From NCBI GenBank assembly GCA_964525995.1, contig CAZGIM010000019.1, positions 1-64,000 on the forward strand: a DNA stretch of 64,000 bases, given 5' to 3'. How positions within the stretch are numbered: the first letter of the stretch is position 1; the number at the start of each line of letters is the position of its first letter. The position numbers were made by a program, and so were the translations under genes. The notes under the pieces are model-generated. The model saw only the letters and a program-made list of their open reading frames with translations. It was not told the DNA's origin and did no database searches. Shown here piece after piece: positions 56,056 to 64,000 of this stretch. Origin of the DNA: CAIVAT01 sp964525995. GTDB taxonomy: Bacteria > Bacteroidota > Bacteroidia > Bacteroidales > FEN-979.

Positions 56056-57405
56056 ATGGATTCTTCATTGAACGCAGTTTCGCCGGTTGACGGGCGCTAC
56101 CGCCATGCAACCGAAGCCCTGTCGGCCTATTTTTCCGAATCCGCCATAATCCGTTACCGGATCCTGGTTGAAGTAGAGTATTTCATCGCGTTGTGTAACC
56201 TGCCGCTGCCTCAACTGAAAGGCTTCAGCAAAAAAAAGTTCAACGACCTGCGGTCGCTGTACCGGAAGTTTGAAGAGTCCTATGCCGTAAAGGTCAAGGA
56301 GATTGAAAAGGTTACAAACCATGATGTAAAAGCTATCGAATATTTTCTCCGCGAGTGTTTCGATCAGTTGGGATTAGGCGCTTACAAAGAGTTCATTCAC
56401 TTCGGGCTGACCTCGCAGGATATCAACAACACCGCTTTCCCGTTAGCCTTCCGCGATGCTTGCGAGGAGATTGTAAAGCCTCTTCTGGAACAGATTTATC
56501 AGGAACTTCTTGATAAGGCCAAAGAATGGAAGGAAGTCCCGATGCTTGCCCGTACCCACGGACAGCCTGCCTCACCAACCACAGTCGGCAAAGAGTTTTA
56601 TGTTTTTGTCGAACGGTTAGGGATGCAGTTAGCGCTCCTGGAAACCATCCCGATCTCAGCGAAATTCGGAGGAGCAACAGGGAATCTGAACGCCCATCTG
56701 GCAGCCTATCCGGATATCGACTGGGTTAAATTCGCCAATCGGTTTGTGAATAGTACATTAGGGCTGGAACGATGCCAGACCACCACCCAGATCGAACATT
56801 ATGACAACCTGGCCGCCCTGTTCGACAACCTGAGCAGGATCAACACCATCCTGATCGACCTGGACCGCGACCTGTGGATGTATATCATGACGGAGTATTT
56901 CAGGCAAAAGGTCCGTGCTACCGAAACAGGCTCCTCGACGATGCCGCATAAAGTCAATCCGATCGATTTCGAAAATTCAGAAGGCAACCTCGGCATCGCC
57001 AATGCGATCTTTTCGCACCTGTCGGCAAAACTGCCGGTCTCAAGACTTCAACGCGACCTCACCGATTCGACAGTGATCCGGAATATAGGCGTTCCGGTGG
57101 CACACTCGGTTATCGCCTATAAATCACTCCTGAAGGGACTCGACAAACTGATTCTCAACGAGGAAAAGCTGAATGCTGATCTCGAAAAGAACTGGGCAGT
57201 TGTTTCTGAGGCTATTCAGACCATACTGCGCCGCGAAAACTACCCCAATCCTTATGAAGTTCTTAAAAAGCTTACCAGAGGAAAGGAGGGCATCAACCGG
57301 AAAAGTCTGGAGCAGTTCATCGACGGACTGGATATCGCCCCCCGGGTAAAAAAGGAGCTTAAACAGATTACCCCCTTCAACTACCTGGGAATCATTAATT
57401 TTTAA
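56056..57405 (+). CDS. purB: Adenylosuccinate lyase
   Basis: About 449 residues from ATG 56056 (MDSSLNAVSPVDGRY, the usual beginning); an upstream ATG at 56017 lies inside the promoter. It cleaves SAICAR and adenylosuccinate in purine synthesis. Motifs of the fumarase/aspartase superfamily: FIHFGLTSQDINNTA, MLARTHGQPASPTTVGKE and the signature SSTMPHKVNPIDFENSEGN. It is the longer E. coli-like form. Single gene, with GT2 64 bases downstream. Confidence 0.96.
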   Translation: MDSSLNAVSPVDGRYRHATEALSAYFSESAIIRYRILVEVEYFIALCNLPLPQLKGFSKKKFNDLRSLYRKFEESYAVKVKEIEKVTNHDVKAIEYFLRECFDQLGLGAYKEFIHFGLTSQDINNTAFPLAFRDACEEIVKPLLEQIYQELLDKAKEWKEVPMLARTHGQPASPTTVGKEFYVFVERLGMQLALLETIPISAKFGGATGNLNAHLAAYPDIDWVKFANRFVNSTLGLERCQTTTQIEHYDNLAALFDNLSRINTILIDLDRDLWMYIMTEYFRQKVRATETGSSTMPHKVNPIDFENSEGNLGIANAIFSHLSAKLPVSRLQRDLTDSTVIRNIGVPVAHSVIAYKSLLKGLDKLILNEEKLNADLEKNWAVVSEAIQTILRRENYPNPYEVLKKLTRGKEGINRKSLEQFIDGLDIAPRVKKELKQITPFNYLGIINF

Positions 57406-57468
57406 CAAGCTATCGATCAGCATTAAACCCGGCCGCCATTCGCCTGCCGCTTTTTATTACGATCCTCT

Positions 57469-58341
57469 ATGAAAGTCAGCGGTTTTACCTTTGTCAGAAA
57501 TGCCAACCGGTACGATTACCCGGTAACGGAATCGATCAGGTCTATTTTGCCTTTGTGTGATGAATTTATTGTGGCGGTCGGCAATTCGGATGACCTGACC
57601 AGGGAATTAATTGAGGGCATCGGCGATGCGAAAATCAAGATCATCGATACCGTTTGGGACGACAACCTTCGGGAGGGCGGACGGGTGTTGGCCGTTGAAA
57701 CCGATAAAGCTTTTGCAGCGGTGTCGGCCGACAGTACCTGGGCGTTTTACCTTCAGGCCGATGAGGTGGTGCATGAACAGGACCTGGATGCAATCAGGCG
57801 GGCCATGGAACACCACGAGTGTGATGAACGCGTTGACGGACTCCTTTTCAGGTATCTTCATTTCTATGGATCTTACGATTACTTCGGCAATTCAAGAGAC
57901 TGGTACCGGAATGAGATACGTGTGGTGCGGAACCTCCGTTCGGTACATTCGTGGCTTGATGCGCAGGGATTCCGAAAATCGGGACAGAAGATGAATGTAG
58001 CGCCGGTAAATGCAACCATCTATCACTATGGCTGGGTAAAACCACCCGACAGGCAGCAGGCAAAGCAACAAAATTTCCACCGTTACTGGCACAACGATGC
58101 ATGGATGGTAAAAAAGATATCCGAAACCCATGAATTTGACTACTCCGGAATCGATTCATTAGCCCGGTTCACCGGTACCCATCCTGCGGTGATGACCGAA
58201 CGGATCGCATTGAAAAACTGGACATTCGACTTTGACCCTTCCCGTCAAAAAATCGGCCCCGTGCACTGGTTCCTTCGATATTTAGAAAACCTGACCGGTT
58301 GGAGACCAGGTGAGTACCGAAACTTCAGGCTGGTAAAATAG
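57469..58341 (+). CDS. Glycosyltransferase family 2 protein
   Basis: 290 residues. A GT-A type domain begins MKVSGFTFVRNANRYDYPV; the DxD-like donor/metal site would be in WAFYLQADEVVHEQ. The following region (FYGSYDYFGNSRDWYRNEIR and IYHYGWVKPP) is typical of Bacteroidota GT2 proteins of unknown acceptor. No membrane helix. It could act on envelope glycans or on a cytoplasmic acceptor. It lies downstream of purB and upstream of the DUF5606 gene, which has its own promoter element. Confidence 0.85.
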   Translation: MKVSGFTFVRNANRYDYPVTESIRSILPLCDEFIVAVGNSDDLTRELIEGIGDAKIKIIDTVWDDNLREGGRVLAVETDKAFAAVSADSTWAFYLQADEVVHEQDLDAIRRAMEHHECDERVDGLLFRYLHFYGSYDYFGNSRDWYRNEIRVVRNLRSVHSWLDAQGFRKSGQKMNVAPVNATIYHYGWVKPPDRQQAKQQNFHRYWHNDAWMVKKISETHEFDYSGIDSLARFTGTHPAVMTERIALKNWTFDFDPSRQKIGPVHWFLRYLENLTGWRPGEYRNFRLVK

Positions 58342-58366
58342 CCGTTCATCAGTCAACGTTTTTTTA

Positions 58367-58374
58367 TATATTTG
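58367..58374 (+). promoter_or_regulatory. -7 promoter element of the DUF5606 gene
   Basis: TATATTTG matches TAnnTTTG and lies 17 bases before the ATG at 58392. Confidence 0.45.
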
Positions 58375-58391
58375 CATCAAACTTATGGGAT

Positions 58392-58865
58392 ATGGATTTA
58401 AGTAAGATCTTATCAATTTCGGGAAAGAACGGACTTTTTAAAGTTGTCTCACAGGGCAAGAACACCGTCATCGTCGAATCGCTCATCGACCAGAAAAGAT
58501 TTCCCGCCTTCGGTCATGAAAAGATCAGTTCCTTAGAGGAAATCAGCGTATTCACCACAGGAGAGGATATTTCGCTCAAGGATGTATTTAAGGCATTCTT
58601 CACCAAACTAGAGGGCAAACCAGCGCCCGATCCCAAATCGGATAACCTGGCGTTGAAAAAGTTTTTCGAAGAAATGGTACCTGATTACGATAAAGACCGT
58701 GTATACGTTTCTGATATCAGAAAAATGGCACATTGGTACAACCTGCTGTTGGAGCGTCAGATGATTGAATTCAAAGAGGATGAAGGACCTGCGGATGTAC
58801 CTCCCGCTGCCACAGATCAGGAGGAAACGCCACCCGCCGCCGATTCCGTTACGGAACAGCCCTAA
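58392..58865 (+). CDS. DUF5606 protein
   Basis: 157 residues, cytoplasmic. The N-terminal segment (DLSKILSISGKNGLFKVVSQ, then FPAFGHEKISSLEEISVFT) and the middle (KKFFEEMVPDYDKDRVYVSD, KMAHWYNLL) match the Bacteroidota DUF5606 family. The C-terminal 30 residues are acidic and Pro-rich and probably disordered. The beginning resembles a small beta-barrel, but there is no known activity. Confidence 0.85.
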   Translation: MDLSKILSISGKNGLFKVVSQGKNTVIVESLIDQKRFPAFGHEKISSLEEISVFTTGEDISLKDVFKAFFTKLEGKPAPDPKSDNLALKKFFEEMVPDYDKDRVYVSDIRKMAHWYNLLLERQMIEFKEDEGPADVPPAATDQEETPPAADSVTEQP

Positions 58866-58941
58866 GAAACCTTCACCATTTCAACAAACCCTATCCTGAT
58901 TCCAAAATCATTTCTGTTTTTATTTTAGAAAATTATTTGTT

Positions 58942-58949
58942 TATCTTTG
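58942..58949 (+). promoter_or_regulatory. -7 promoter element upstream of the 58988 gene
   Basis: TATCTTTG matches TAnnTTTG. It lies inside a longer frame (from 58937) and so favours the ATG at 58988. Confidence 0.4.
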
Positions 58950-58987
58950 ATGAGCAACTCCTGAGTTATTCACCAAAAAACCAGAAC

Positions 58988-59662
58988 ATGAAGACCGGAT
59001 TAAAAATTTTGCTCCTGCTGATCCCGGCGATTTTGATCAGCATGATGTCCTATGCGGGGAAAAAGGTGGTTAAACTGACGGTTTCCGAAGCTGATGCATT
59101 AATTTATGTCAACAACCGGCAGGTGGGAACCGGTCAGTGCGAAGTGGTCATTCAATCCGACCAATGTGTCACGGTCAGAATCGAAAAGCTGGCTTACCTT
59201 ACCGAAGTCATCAAGTATTGCAACAAAAAGGGAAACCCGGAGCCCCCGAAAACGCATTTCGTTCAAATGGAACGTGATGATTCGTGGGATGCTTCCGAAG
59301 CAACCGACATGGTGAATATCGACATCGAGGTTCCCACCGGCAAAACCGAACTCGAAGCCTGGAAACTGATCAGCCAAATCGTGACCAACCAGTTTGACGT
59401 AATCGAAGTCACTGACCGTGAAACCGGCTATCTCAGAACTGCCTGGGTGATCCAACACTTCAAGAAAAACACCGTTCGATCGCGGATGATCGTCAAACTC
59501 GGCTCAAACGATCCGTTGACCTATCGTGTAAAACTGGTGAGCGAACAGGCCGGACAGCCCGATGCGAGCGTTAAAAGCGAAGAACTCTTTAAAGAATGGG
59601 ACCGCGTTCTGAAGAAATACAAAGAGATCATCAGGGAAATCCAGACCCGGTTAAATAACTAA
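58988..59662 (+). CDS. Exported protein of unknown function
   Basis: About 224 residues from ATG 58988, which begins a signal peptide (MKTGLKILLLLIPAILI to SYAG). The mature part opens with a PEGA-like beta segment (KLTVSEADALIYVNNRQVGT, then VTVRIEKLAYL). A second half (NIDIEVPTGKTELEAWKLI, FDVIEVTDRETGYLRTAWV) looks like a small alpha/beta domain. No enzymatic motif is recognised. It is 15 bases before the pyrK start, so it may be co-transcribed with the pyrimidine genes. Confidence 0.75.
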   Translation: MKTGLKILLLLIPAILISMMSYAGKKVVKLTVSEADALIYVNNRQVGTGQCEVVIQSDQCVTVRIEKLAYLTEVIKYCNKKGNPEPPKTHFVQMERDDSWDASEATDMVNIDIEVPTGKTELEAWKLISQIVTNQFDVIEVTDRETGYLRTAWVIQHFKKNTVRSRMIVKLGSNDPLTYRVKLVSEQAGQPDASVKSEELFKEWDRVLKKYKEIIREIQTRLNN

Positions 59663-59677
59663 TTCTTCCGTCGATTG

Positions 59678-60463
59678 ATGCAATTTCGGAAAGTCATCCA
59701 GAACCTGACAGTACTCAGGAACATACGATTGAACGAGCGGCATTTCGTACTGGAGCTCCTTGCCCCTGAACCGCTTCCGACCATGTTGCCGGGCCAGTTT
59801 GCCCAGATCTTCGTTGAACATTCGCCACGAACTTTTCTGAGGCGTCCCTTTTCCATTCACACCGTCGATTATACGCAAAATACCCTGCGGTTTTTGATCC
59901 AGATAAAAGGAGAAGGAACCCGGAACCTGAGCACACTGAAAGAACGGGATACCCTCAACGTGATCTATCCCCTGGGAAACTCCTTTTCGTTGCCCGGAAC
60001 CAAAAAATCGTTGCTGGTCGGAGGAGGCTGTGGCGTGGCTCCTCTCCTCTTTTTAGCGCAGTTCCTGAATCAAAACCATATCCGGCCGGACATTCTGGTT
60101 GGCTTTCGAACCAAAAACGAGGTTTCCGAGGTCGAGGCGTATGCAAAGTACGGAACGGTTCACCTCATGACCGATGATGGAACCGAGGGTGACAAAGGAC
60201 TTGTGACCGAACACCCGCTTTTTCAGAAGGAGAGGTTGGACTTCCAGAAAATTTATTGTTGCGGTCCTGATGCCATGATGATGGCTGTTGCCCGGTTAGC
60301 CCGTTTTCACGGGGCCGATTGCGAAGTCTCGCTTGAAAACACCATGGCGTGCGGATTTGGAGTCTGCCTGTGTTGCATCACACCGACCGACAAGGGTAAT
60401 GAACGGGTCTGCGTTGAAGGGCCCGTATTCAATACAAAACGGCTTCGCTGGGATGCGATTTGA
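59678..60463 (+). CDS. pyrK: Dihydroorotate dehydrogenase electron-transfer subunit
   Basis: About 261 residues from ATG 59678. It is the FAD/[2Fe-2S] subunit that passes electrons from the class 1B dihydroorotate dehydrogenase to NAD. An N-terminal FAD-binding beta barrel (FLRRPFSIHTVD) is followed by a Rossmann domain (VGGGCGVAPLLFLA, CGPDAMMMAVARLA) and the iron-sulfur cluster ligands in MACGFGVCLCC and RVCVEG. It lies 66 bases before pyrD, its catalytic partner. Confidence 0.95.
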   Translation: MQFRKVIQNLTVLRNIRLNERHFVLELLAPEPLPTMLPGQFAQIFVEHSPRTFLRRPFSIHTVDYTQNTLRFLIQIKGEGTRNLSTLKERDTLNVIYPLGNSFSLPGTKKSLLVGGGCGVAPLLFLAQFLNQNHIRPDILVGFRTKNEVSEVEAYAKYGTVHLMTDDGTEGDKGLVTEHPLFQKERLDFQKIYCCGPDAMMMAVARLARFHGADCEVSLENTMACGFGVCLCCITPTDKGNERVCVEGPVFNTKRLRWDAI

Positions 60464-60529
60464 TGAACCCGCGAGACGTTCTGTTGATGCTGTGAGTCTT
60501 TACGAAAATTGAATGATTCAACCTCTTAA

Positions 60530-61450
60530 ATGCCCATGACCGACCTTTCGATAAATATTGCCGGACTCCGCTTTAAAAACCCCGTCACCACCGCCTCCGG
60601 CACCTTCGGATATGGGGAGGAATTTCTCGATTTTATCGACATCGGGCAACTTGGAGGAGTTTTTGTTAAAGCGGTTACAGGTAAAAACCGCGACGGGAAT
60701 GCCTATCCCCGTATGGTCGAGACTCCCTCCGGAATGCTTAATTCCGTCGGACTTCAGAACAAGGGAGTGGACCATTTTTGCCGTGAGATCTATCCGCGGA
60801 TCAAAAATTTCAAAACCCACCTGATCGTTAATGTTTCGGGCAGCACGGTCGATGAATATGTCGAAGTTGCCGCCCGGATCAATGAACTGGAAGCCATTCC
60901 GGCTATTGAGCTGAATATCTCCTGTCCGAATGTAAAACTCGGTGGAATGGCTTTCGGCACCGTTCCCACGATGGCTTCCGAGGTGACCGCTGCCGTCAGA
61001 AAAGTTTACCGAAAAGTCCTGATGGTCAAATTATCACCCAATGTGACCAGCATCACGGATGTGGCCAAAGCCGTGGTTGACGGGGGCGCCGATGCGATCA
61101 CCCTGATCAACACCCTGTTAGGGATGGCCATCGACGTGAATCGCCGCCGACCGGTGCTATCGACTATAACCGGTGGACTATCGGGCCCGGCCATCAAGCC
61201 GGTCGCTCTGCGGATGGTATGGCAGGTACACAAAACCGTTGCCGTACCGCTCATCGGATTAGGCGGAATCATGAATGCCACCGACGCCATCGAATTCCTG
61301 TTAGCCGGAGCCTCAGCCGTCCAGGTCGGCACTGCCAACTTCATTGACCCAACCATCAGTCTGAAGATCATCAGGGGAATTGAAGATTATCTCATAAAAA
61401 ATGATTTCAAGTCGGTCAGCGAGGTAGTGGGAGCGTTGAATACCGACTGA
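60530..61450 (+). CDS. pyrD: Dihydroorotate dehydrogenase B, catalytic subunit
   Basis: 306 residues. FMN enzyme oxidising dihydroorotate to orotate. TIM-barrel motifs: KNPVTTASGTFGYGEEF, SVGLQNKGVDHF and the catalytic-Cys segment ELNISCPNVKLGG (class 1B uses Cys as base). The FMN phosphate loop is in PLIGLGGIMNATDAIEF. The start could be the ATG at 60530 or 60536. With pyrK it forms the NAD-linked enzyme. Confidence 0.96.
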   Translation: MPMTDLSINIAGLRFKNPVTTASGTFGYGEEFLDFIDIGQLGGVFVKAVTGKNRDGNAYPRMVETPSGMLNSVGLQNKGVDHFCREIYPRIKNFKTHLIVNVSGSTVDEYVEVAARINELEAIPAIELNISCPNVKLGGMAFGTVPTMASEVTAAVRKVYRKVLMVKLSPNVTSITDVAKAVVDGGADAITLINTLLGMAIDVNRRRPVLSTITGGLSGPAIKPVALRMVWQVHKTVAVPLIGLGGIMNATDAIEFLLAGASAVQVGTANFIDPTISLKIIRGIEDYLIKNDFKSVSEVVGALNTD

Positions 61451-61516
61451 TCCCGGCGAAATCAAAAAATCAGAGCTGAAACCGGATACATCGCATCGAT
61501 CCCGGCGCAGGATGGA

Positions 61517-62710
61517 TCAACCGATCACATTTACTTCGAATTCCAAGTCAATACCAAACCGGTCATATACCGATCGTTTTACCTGATGGGCCAGGTCGAT
61601 GAGTTCCTGCCCCGATGCGGCTCCATAATTCACAAGCACCAATGGTTGATTCGGGTAAATCCCGGCATCGCCGGCCCGAAATCCTTTCCACCCGCATTGT
61701 TCGATCAACCATGCCGCAGGAATTTTATAGCGCCCTGTTGTTGGTTCCATTTTATTTTCAACATGTGGATTTTCAACCGATTCAACCACTTCTCCACCGT
61801 TGGAGATCATTTCTTTCATACCGGTTGCGGCTAATCCACCCAAAGAAGGGTATCCCGGTAAATTTGGAAAGGTGTTACGCAACGACTCCCATATTGTTGC
61901 CGTAACAACCGGATTCTTGAAAAAACTACCGGCATTTCCCAGAATGGCCGGATCGGGAAGTTTCCTGCGCCTGATCTTAATTACGGCATTCCGGATATCG
62001 GAAGGTAACGGATCGGAAACATTCATGGCCTGAAGCTCCTGTTTTATATCCCCGTAATCATATCGAAGCGTCTGCCCCTGTTTTCCATGTTCTCCTGTTT
62101 TCTCCTGCTCCCCTTCTTCTTGATCCGAGAGTTGGCCAGAATGCCTGAATTTTTTAAGCCGAAAGGTAACATCCAGCACAATGACCTTGTCGCGCAATTC
62201 ATTTTTGAAAATACTGTCACGATAACCAAACCGGCATTCCTGTCGGGTCAGGAACAACACCTTGCCGGTTTTGATCTCGACGGCGCTTACGCGTTCGATA
62301 TATTCGCCAGCCTCCACTCCGTACGCGCCGATATTCTGGATCGGGGCAGCTCCTACTGTTCCCGGAATCAGCGACAGATTCTCCAGACCCGCCCATCCCT
62401 GTCCGACGCAGTATCCGACAAAATCATCCCAAATCTCCCCGGCCTGTGCGGTAACCAGAATCTCCCGGTTACCTTCATCCCGATAATCGATCCCCTTCGA
62501 GCTTATTTTGACAACCAGTCCGCCAAAATTCTTTAACAGAAGCACGTTACTCCCGCCTCCTAAGTAAAGGACGGGCATGCGAACCATATGACGGTAATTC
62601 ATCAGGGTCAGGATCTCCTCACGGTTCCGGGGTTCGACAAAATAGCGGGCATAAACATCCATTCCGAAGGTGTTCAGCGCTTTCAGGGGAACATTCTGAT
62701 CTAAATGCAT
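61517..62710 (-). CDS. murB: UDP-N-acetylenolpyruvoylglucosamine reductase with two extra segments
   Basis: About 398 residues from ATG 62710 (MHLDQNVPLKALNTFG); the longer frame to 62872 is excluded by the -7 element at 62726-62733. Reduces enolpyruvyl-UDP-GlcNAc to UDP-MurNAc. FAD-binding and active-site segments are present: YLGGGSNVLL, LIPGTVGAAPIQNIGAYG, CRFGYRDSIFK, the proton-donor Ser in GNAGSFFKNP and the final Glu in LEFEVNVIG. It is the E. coli-like type I, but longer than the usual 330-345 residues. There is an insertion of about 26 residues before LRYDYGDIKQ (rich in E, Q, K, G) and another of about 35 before YKIPAAWLIEQCGW. Both look in frame and are absent from typical homologues. 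Confidence 0.92.
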   Translation of the reverse strand: MHLDQNVPLKALNTFGMDVYARYFVEPRNREEILTLMNYRHMVRMPVLYLGGGSNVLLLKNFGGLVVKISSKGIDYRDEGNREILVTAQAGEIWDDFVGYCVGQGWAGLENLSLIPGTVGAAPIQNIGAYGVEAGEYIERVSAVEIKTGKVLFLTRQECRFGYRDSIFKNELRDKVIVLDVTFRLKKFRHSGQLSDQEEGEQEKTGEHGKQGQTLRYDYGDIKQELQAMNVSDPLPSDIRNAVIKIRRRKLPDPAILGNAGSFFKNPVVTATIWESLRNTFPNLPGYPSLGGLAATGMKEMISNGGEVVESVENPHVENKMEPTTGRYKIPAAWLIEQCGWKGFRAGDAGIYPNQPLVLVNYGAASGQELIDLAHQVKRSVYDRFGIDLEFEVNVIG

Positions 62711-62725
62711 GGCCAATGAAAAGGC

Positions 62726-62733
62726 CAAAATTA
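62726..62733 (-). promoter_or_regulatory. -7 promoter element of murB
   Basis: Minus-strand TAATTTTG (TAnnTTTG), 16 bases before ATG 62710. It sits inside the longer frame and so rules that start out. Confidence 0.45.
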
Positions 62734-62764
62734 AGTGTTTTGACTGAGGATTGAACGAAAACCT

Positions 62765-62772
62765 TATTTTTG
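62765..62772 (+). promoter_or_regulatory. -7 promoter element of the GT4 gene
   Basis: TATTTTTG matches TAnnTTTG and lies 26 bases before ATG 62798. It is divergent from the murB promoter, about 40 bases away. Confidence 0.45.
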
Positions 62773-62797
62773 CTATAGTATTTATACTTCGACTGTG

Positions 62798-63985
62798 ATG
62801 AGCGACCGCGTTAACCATGTGAAATCGATGCAAGCCATCGTGGCCGTGACCAACGATCTGACCACCGATCAACGTGTCGATCGCACGTGTAAAACGCTGC
62901 AGCTCCTTTCATACGACGTGTTACTGGTAGGAAGGCGTCGTACCGACAGTCTGACCCTGAAGCCGCGAAGCTACCCGACCCACCGTATGCGGCTCCTCTT
63001 TGACAAAGGGCCGCTGTTTTATGCGGAATATAACCTGAGACTCTTTTTTTTCCTGATCTCCCGGTCGCACCATCTGCTGGTTTCCAATGATCTTGACACC
63101 CTGCCGGCAACCTATTTCGCCCACCTTTTTTCACGGTTGATCTTTTACTTGTCGTTCTCAAAGAAGCGTAGCACGCCCATTCACATTCACGATTGTCATG
63201 AATATTTCCGGGGAGTACCGGAACTTGTCGGCCGGAAATTCGCTCCCATGATCTGGAAAGCCTTTGAGGATATGATCTTCCCCCATCTGAAGAAGGTCAT
63301 CGCGGTGAATTCATCCATCGCCCGTATTTACAATGAAGAATATGGTGTTACAGTAACAGCAGTGCGGAATCTTCCGTTCCGCAAACCTGTTACAACCTCC
63401 GGAGATATTAAAACTGAGCTGGCGATCGGCCCGAATCAGAAGGTGGTCTTTTACCAGGGGGCGGTTAATGTGGATCGCGGGATCGAGGAAGCCGTTCGGT
63501 GTCTGAAGTATCTGAAGACCGATGCAGTACTGGTCATTGCCGGCAGCGGGGATATTTTTAACGAGCTGAAAAACCTGATCGCTGAAGAAAAACGCGAAAG
63601 CCAGGTGATACTTACCGGACCGATCCCTTTTGAAAATTTGCATCATTTTACCTGCATCGCCGACATCGGACTATCTATCGAAAAGGACATCGGAATCAAC
63701 TACCACTATGCCTTGCCGAATAAGATCATGGATTATATCCAGGCAAACGTCCCGCTACTGGTCTCTCCGTTCCCCGAAATGAAGGCAATTGTCGACCAAT
63801 ACCAGATCGGAGCATGTATCACGGGCCACGACCCCGAATCGCTCGCCGGAAGCATCGATGCGATGTTGGGCGACCCGGTTAAACTGGAACAATACAAAGC
63901 GAACCTGAAGATTGCCGCCGAAGAACTTTGCTGGGAAAACGAACAACACAAACTCTCAGAACTTTTTAATTTAGAGTCTGTTTAA
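62798..63985 (+). CDS. Glycosyltransferase family 4 protein
   Basis: About 395 residues from ATG 62798; a GTG one codon earlier also fits. GT-B fold: N-terminal acceptor half (TDQRVDRTCKTLQLLSYDVL, NDLDTLPATYFAHLF, HIHDCHEYF) and donor half (VVFYQGAVNVDRGIEEAV, ILTGPIPFENLHHF, the E-containing ISIEKDIGINYHYALPNKIM region). Probably in exopolysaccharide or O-antigen synthesis. Its last codons and stop TAA lie in the dispersed repeat starting at 63973, so the repeat gives the final ESV. Confidence 0.87.
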   Translation: MSDRVNHVKSMQAIVAVTNDLTTDQRVDRTCKTLQLLSYDVLLVGRRRTDSLTLKPRSYPTHRMRLLFDKGPLFYAEYNLRLFFFLISRSHHLLVSNDLDTLPATYFAHLFSRLIFYLSFSKKRSTPIHIHDCHEYFRGVPELVGRKFAPMIWKAFEDMIFPHLKKVIAVNSSIARIYNEEYGVTVTAVRNLPFRKPVTTSGDIKTELAIGPNQKVVFYQGAVNVDRGIEEAVRCLKYLKTDAVLVIAGSGDIFNELKNLIAEEKRESQVILTGPIPFENLHHFTCIADIGLSIEKDIGINYHYALPNKIMDYIQANVPLLVSPFPEMKAIVDQYQIGACITGHDPESLAGSIDAMLGDPVKLEQYKANLKIAAEELCWENEQHKLSELFNLESV

Positions 63986-64000
63986 ATTTAGTTTGTCAGG
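63973..64000. repeat. Second copy (left end) of the 57-bp hairpin element
   Basis: 28 bases with 25 identical to 3017-3044 (AGAGtcTGTTTAAAtTTAG and onward), cut by the window edge. It begins inside the last codons of the GT4 gene and contains its stop. Confidence 0.7.

Noticed and set aside
62711..62872. N-terminal extension of murB
   Set aside because: It would run through both divergent promoters and into the GT4 gene. The family start is at 62710.

Overview
The window looks like chromosomal DNA of a free-living or environmental member of the Bacteroidota, probably class Bacteroidia. The grounds are three secreted proteins with type IX secretion (T9SS) C-terminal sorting domains, two TonB-dependent receptors with carboxypeptidase-like N-terminal domains (one paired with a DUF4249 lipoprotein), families almost confined to this phylum (HYC_CC_PP, BT_3928, DUF1599, DUF5606, Omp28), and start regions that carry the Bacteroidota -7 promoter element TAnnTTTG. 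Base composition of the genes is moderate, with one clearly AT-rich exception at 14.0-15.1 kb. I found no tRNA, rRNA or CRISPR array.

Layout. 0-3 kb: AT-rich non-coding DNA, a lone tyrosine recombinase with a 12-bp tandem array upstream of it, and a D-threonine-aldolase/D-serine-dehydratase-like enzyme. 3-7 kb: a probable metal-handling locus on the minus strand (HYC_CC_PP protein, TonB-dependent receptor, heavy-metal-associated protein). 7-14 kb: a tight three-gene plus-strand set (T9SS-exported Asp-box protein, beta-propeller lipoprotein, multidomain GH27 alpha-galactosidase). 14-17 kb: an AT-rich NucS/DUF91-like nuclease gene, malic enzyme, a cold-shock gene with terminator, and a lipoprotein. 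17.5-28.6 kb: a long minus-strand run of housekeeping genes (DUF1599, BT_3928, oligopeptide-type permease, a candidate 43-codon ORF, tpiA, prmA, a 1500-residue secreted protein, plsY, dnaN), facing folP-cdaA on the plus strand.

30-44 kb is accessory: pirin, a START-domain protein, a decayed patatin gene, a B12-binding radical SAM enzyme, a giant T9SS protein, a VOC protein and a FISUMP-domain surface protein with three 270-bp tandem repeats. 44-58 kb: TPR lipoprotein, def, ruvX, dapD, a GT9 glycosyltransferase, a Sua5/YrdC protein, a TonB receptor/DUF4249 pair, an alpha/beta hydrolase, an Omp28-like T9SS protein, purB and a GT2 glycosyltransferase. 58-64 kb: DUF5606, an unknown exported protein, pyrK-pyrD, murB and a GT4 glycosyltransferase.

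The most unusual feature is a scattered set of short-word tandem arrays with unit lengths of 4, 8, 12, 14 and 52 bp in intergenic DNA. The commonest, built on the tetramer TGAN, carries stop codons in all three frames on one strand and none from TGA on the other. It abuts and supplies the stop codons of several genes, flanks def-ruvX as a 76-bp inverted pair, and appears in the stop-free orientation inside the FISUMP gene. murB has two extra in-frame segments that may have the same origin. A separate 57-bp hairpin element occurs at 3.0 kb and begins again at the right edge of the window, where it supplies a stop codon.
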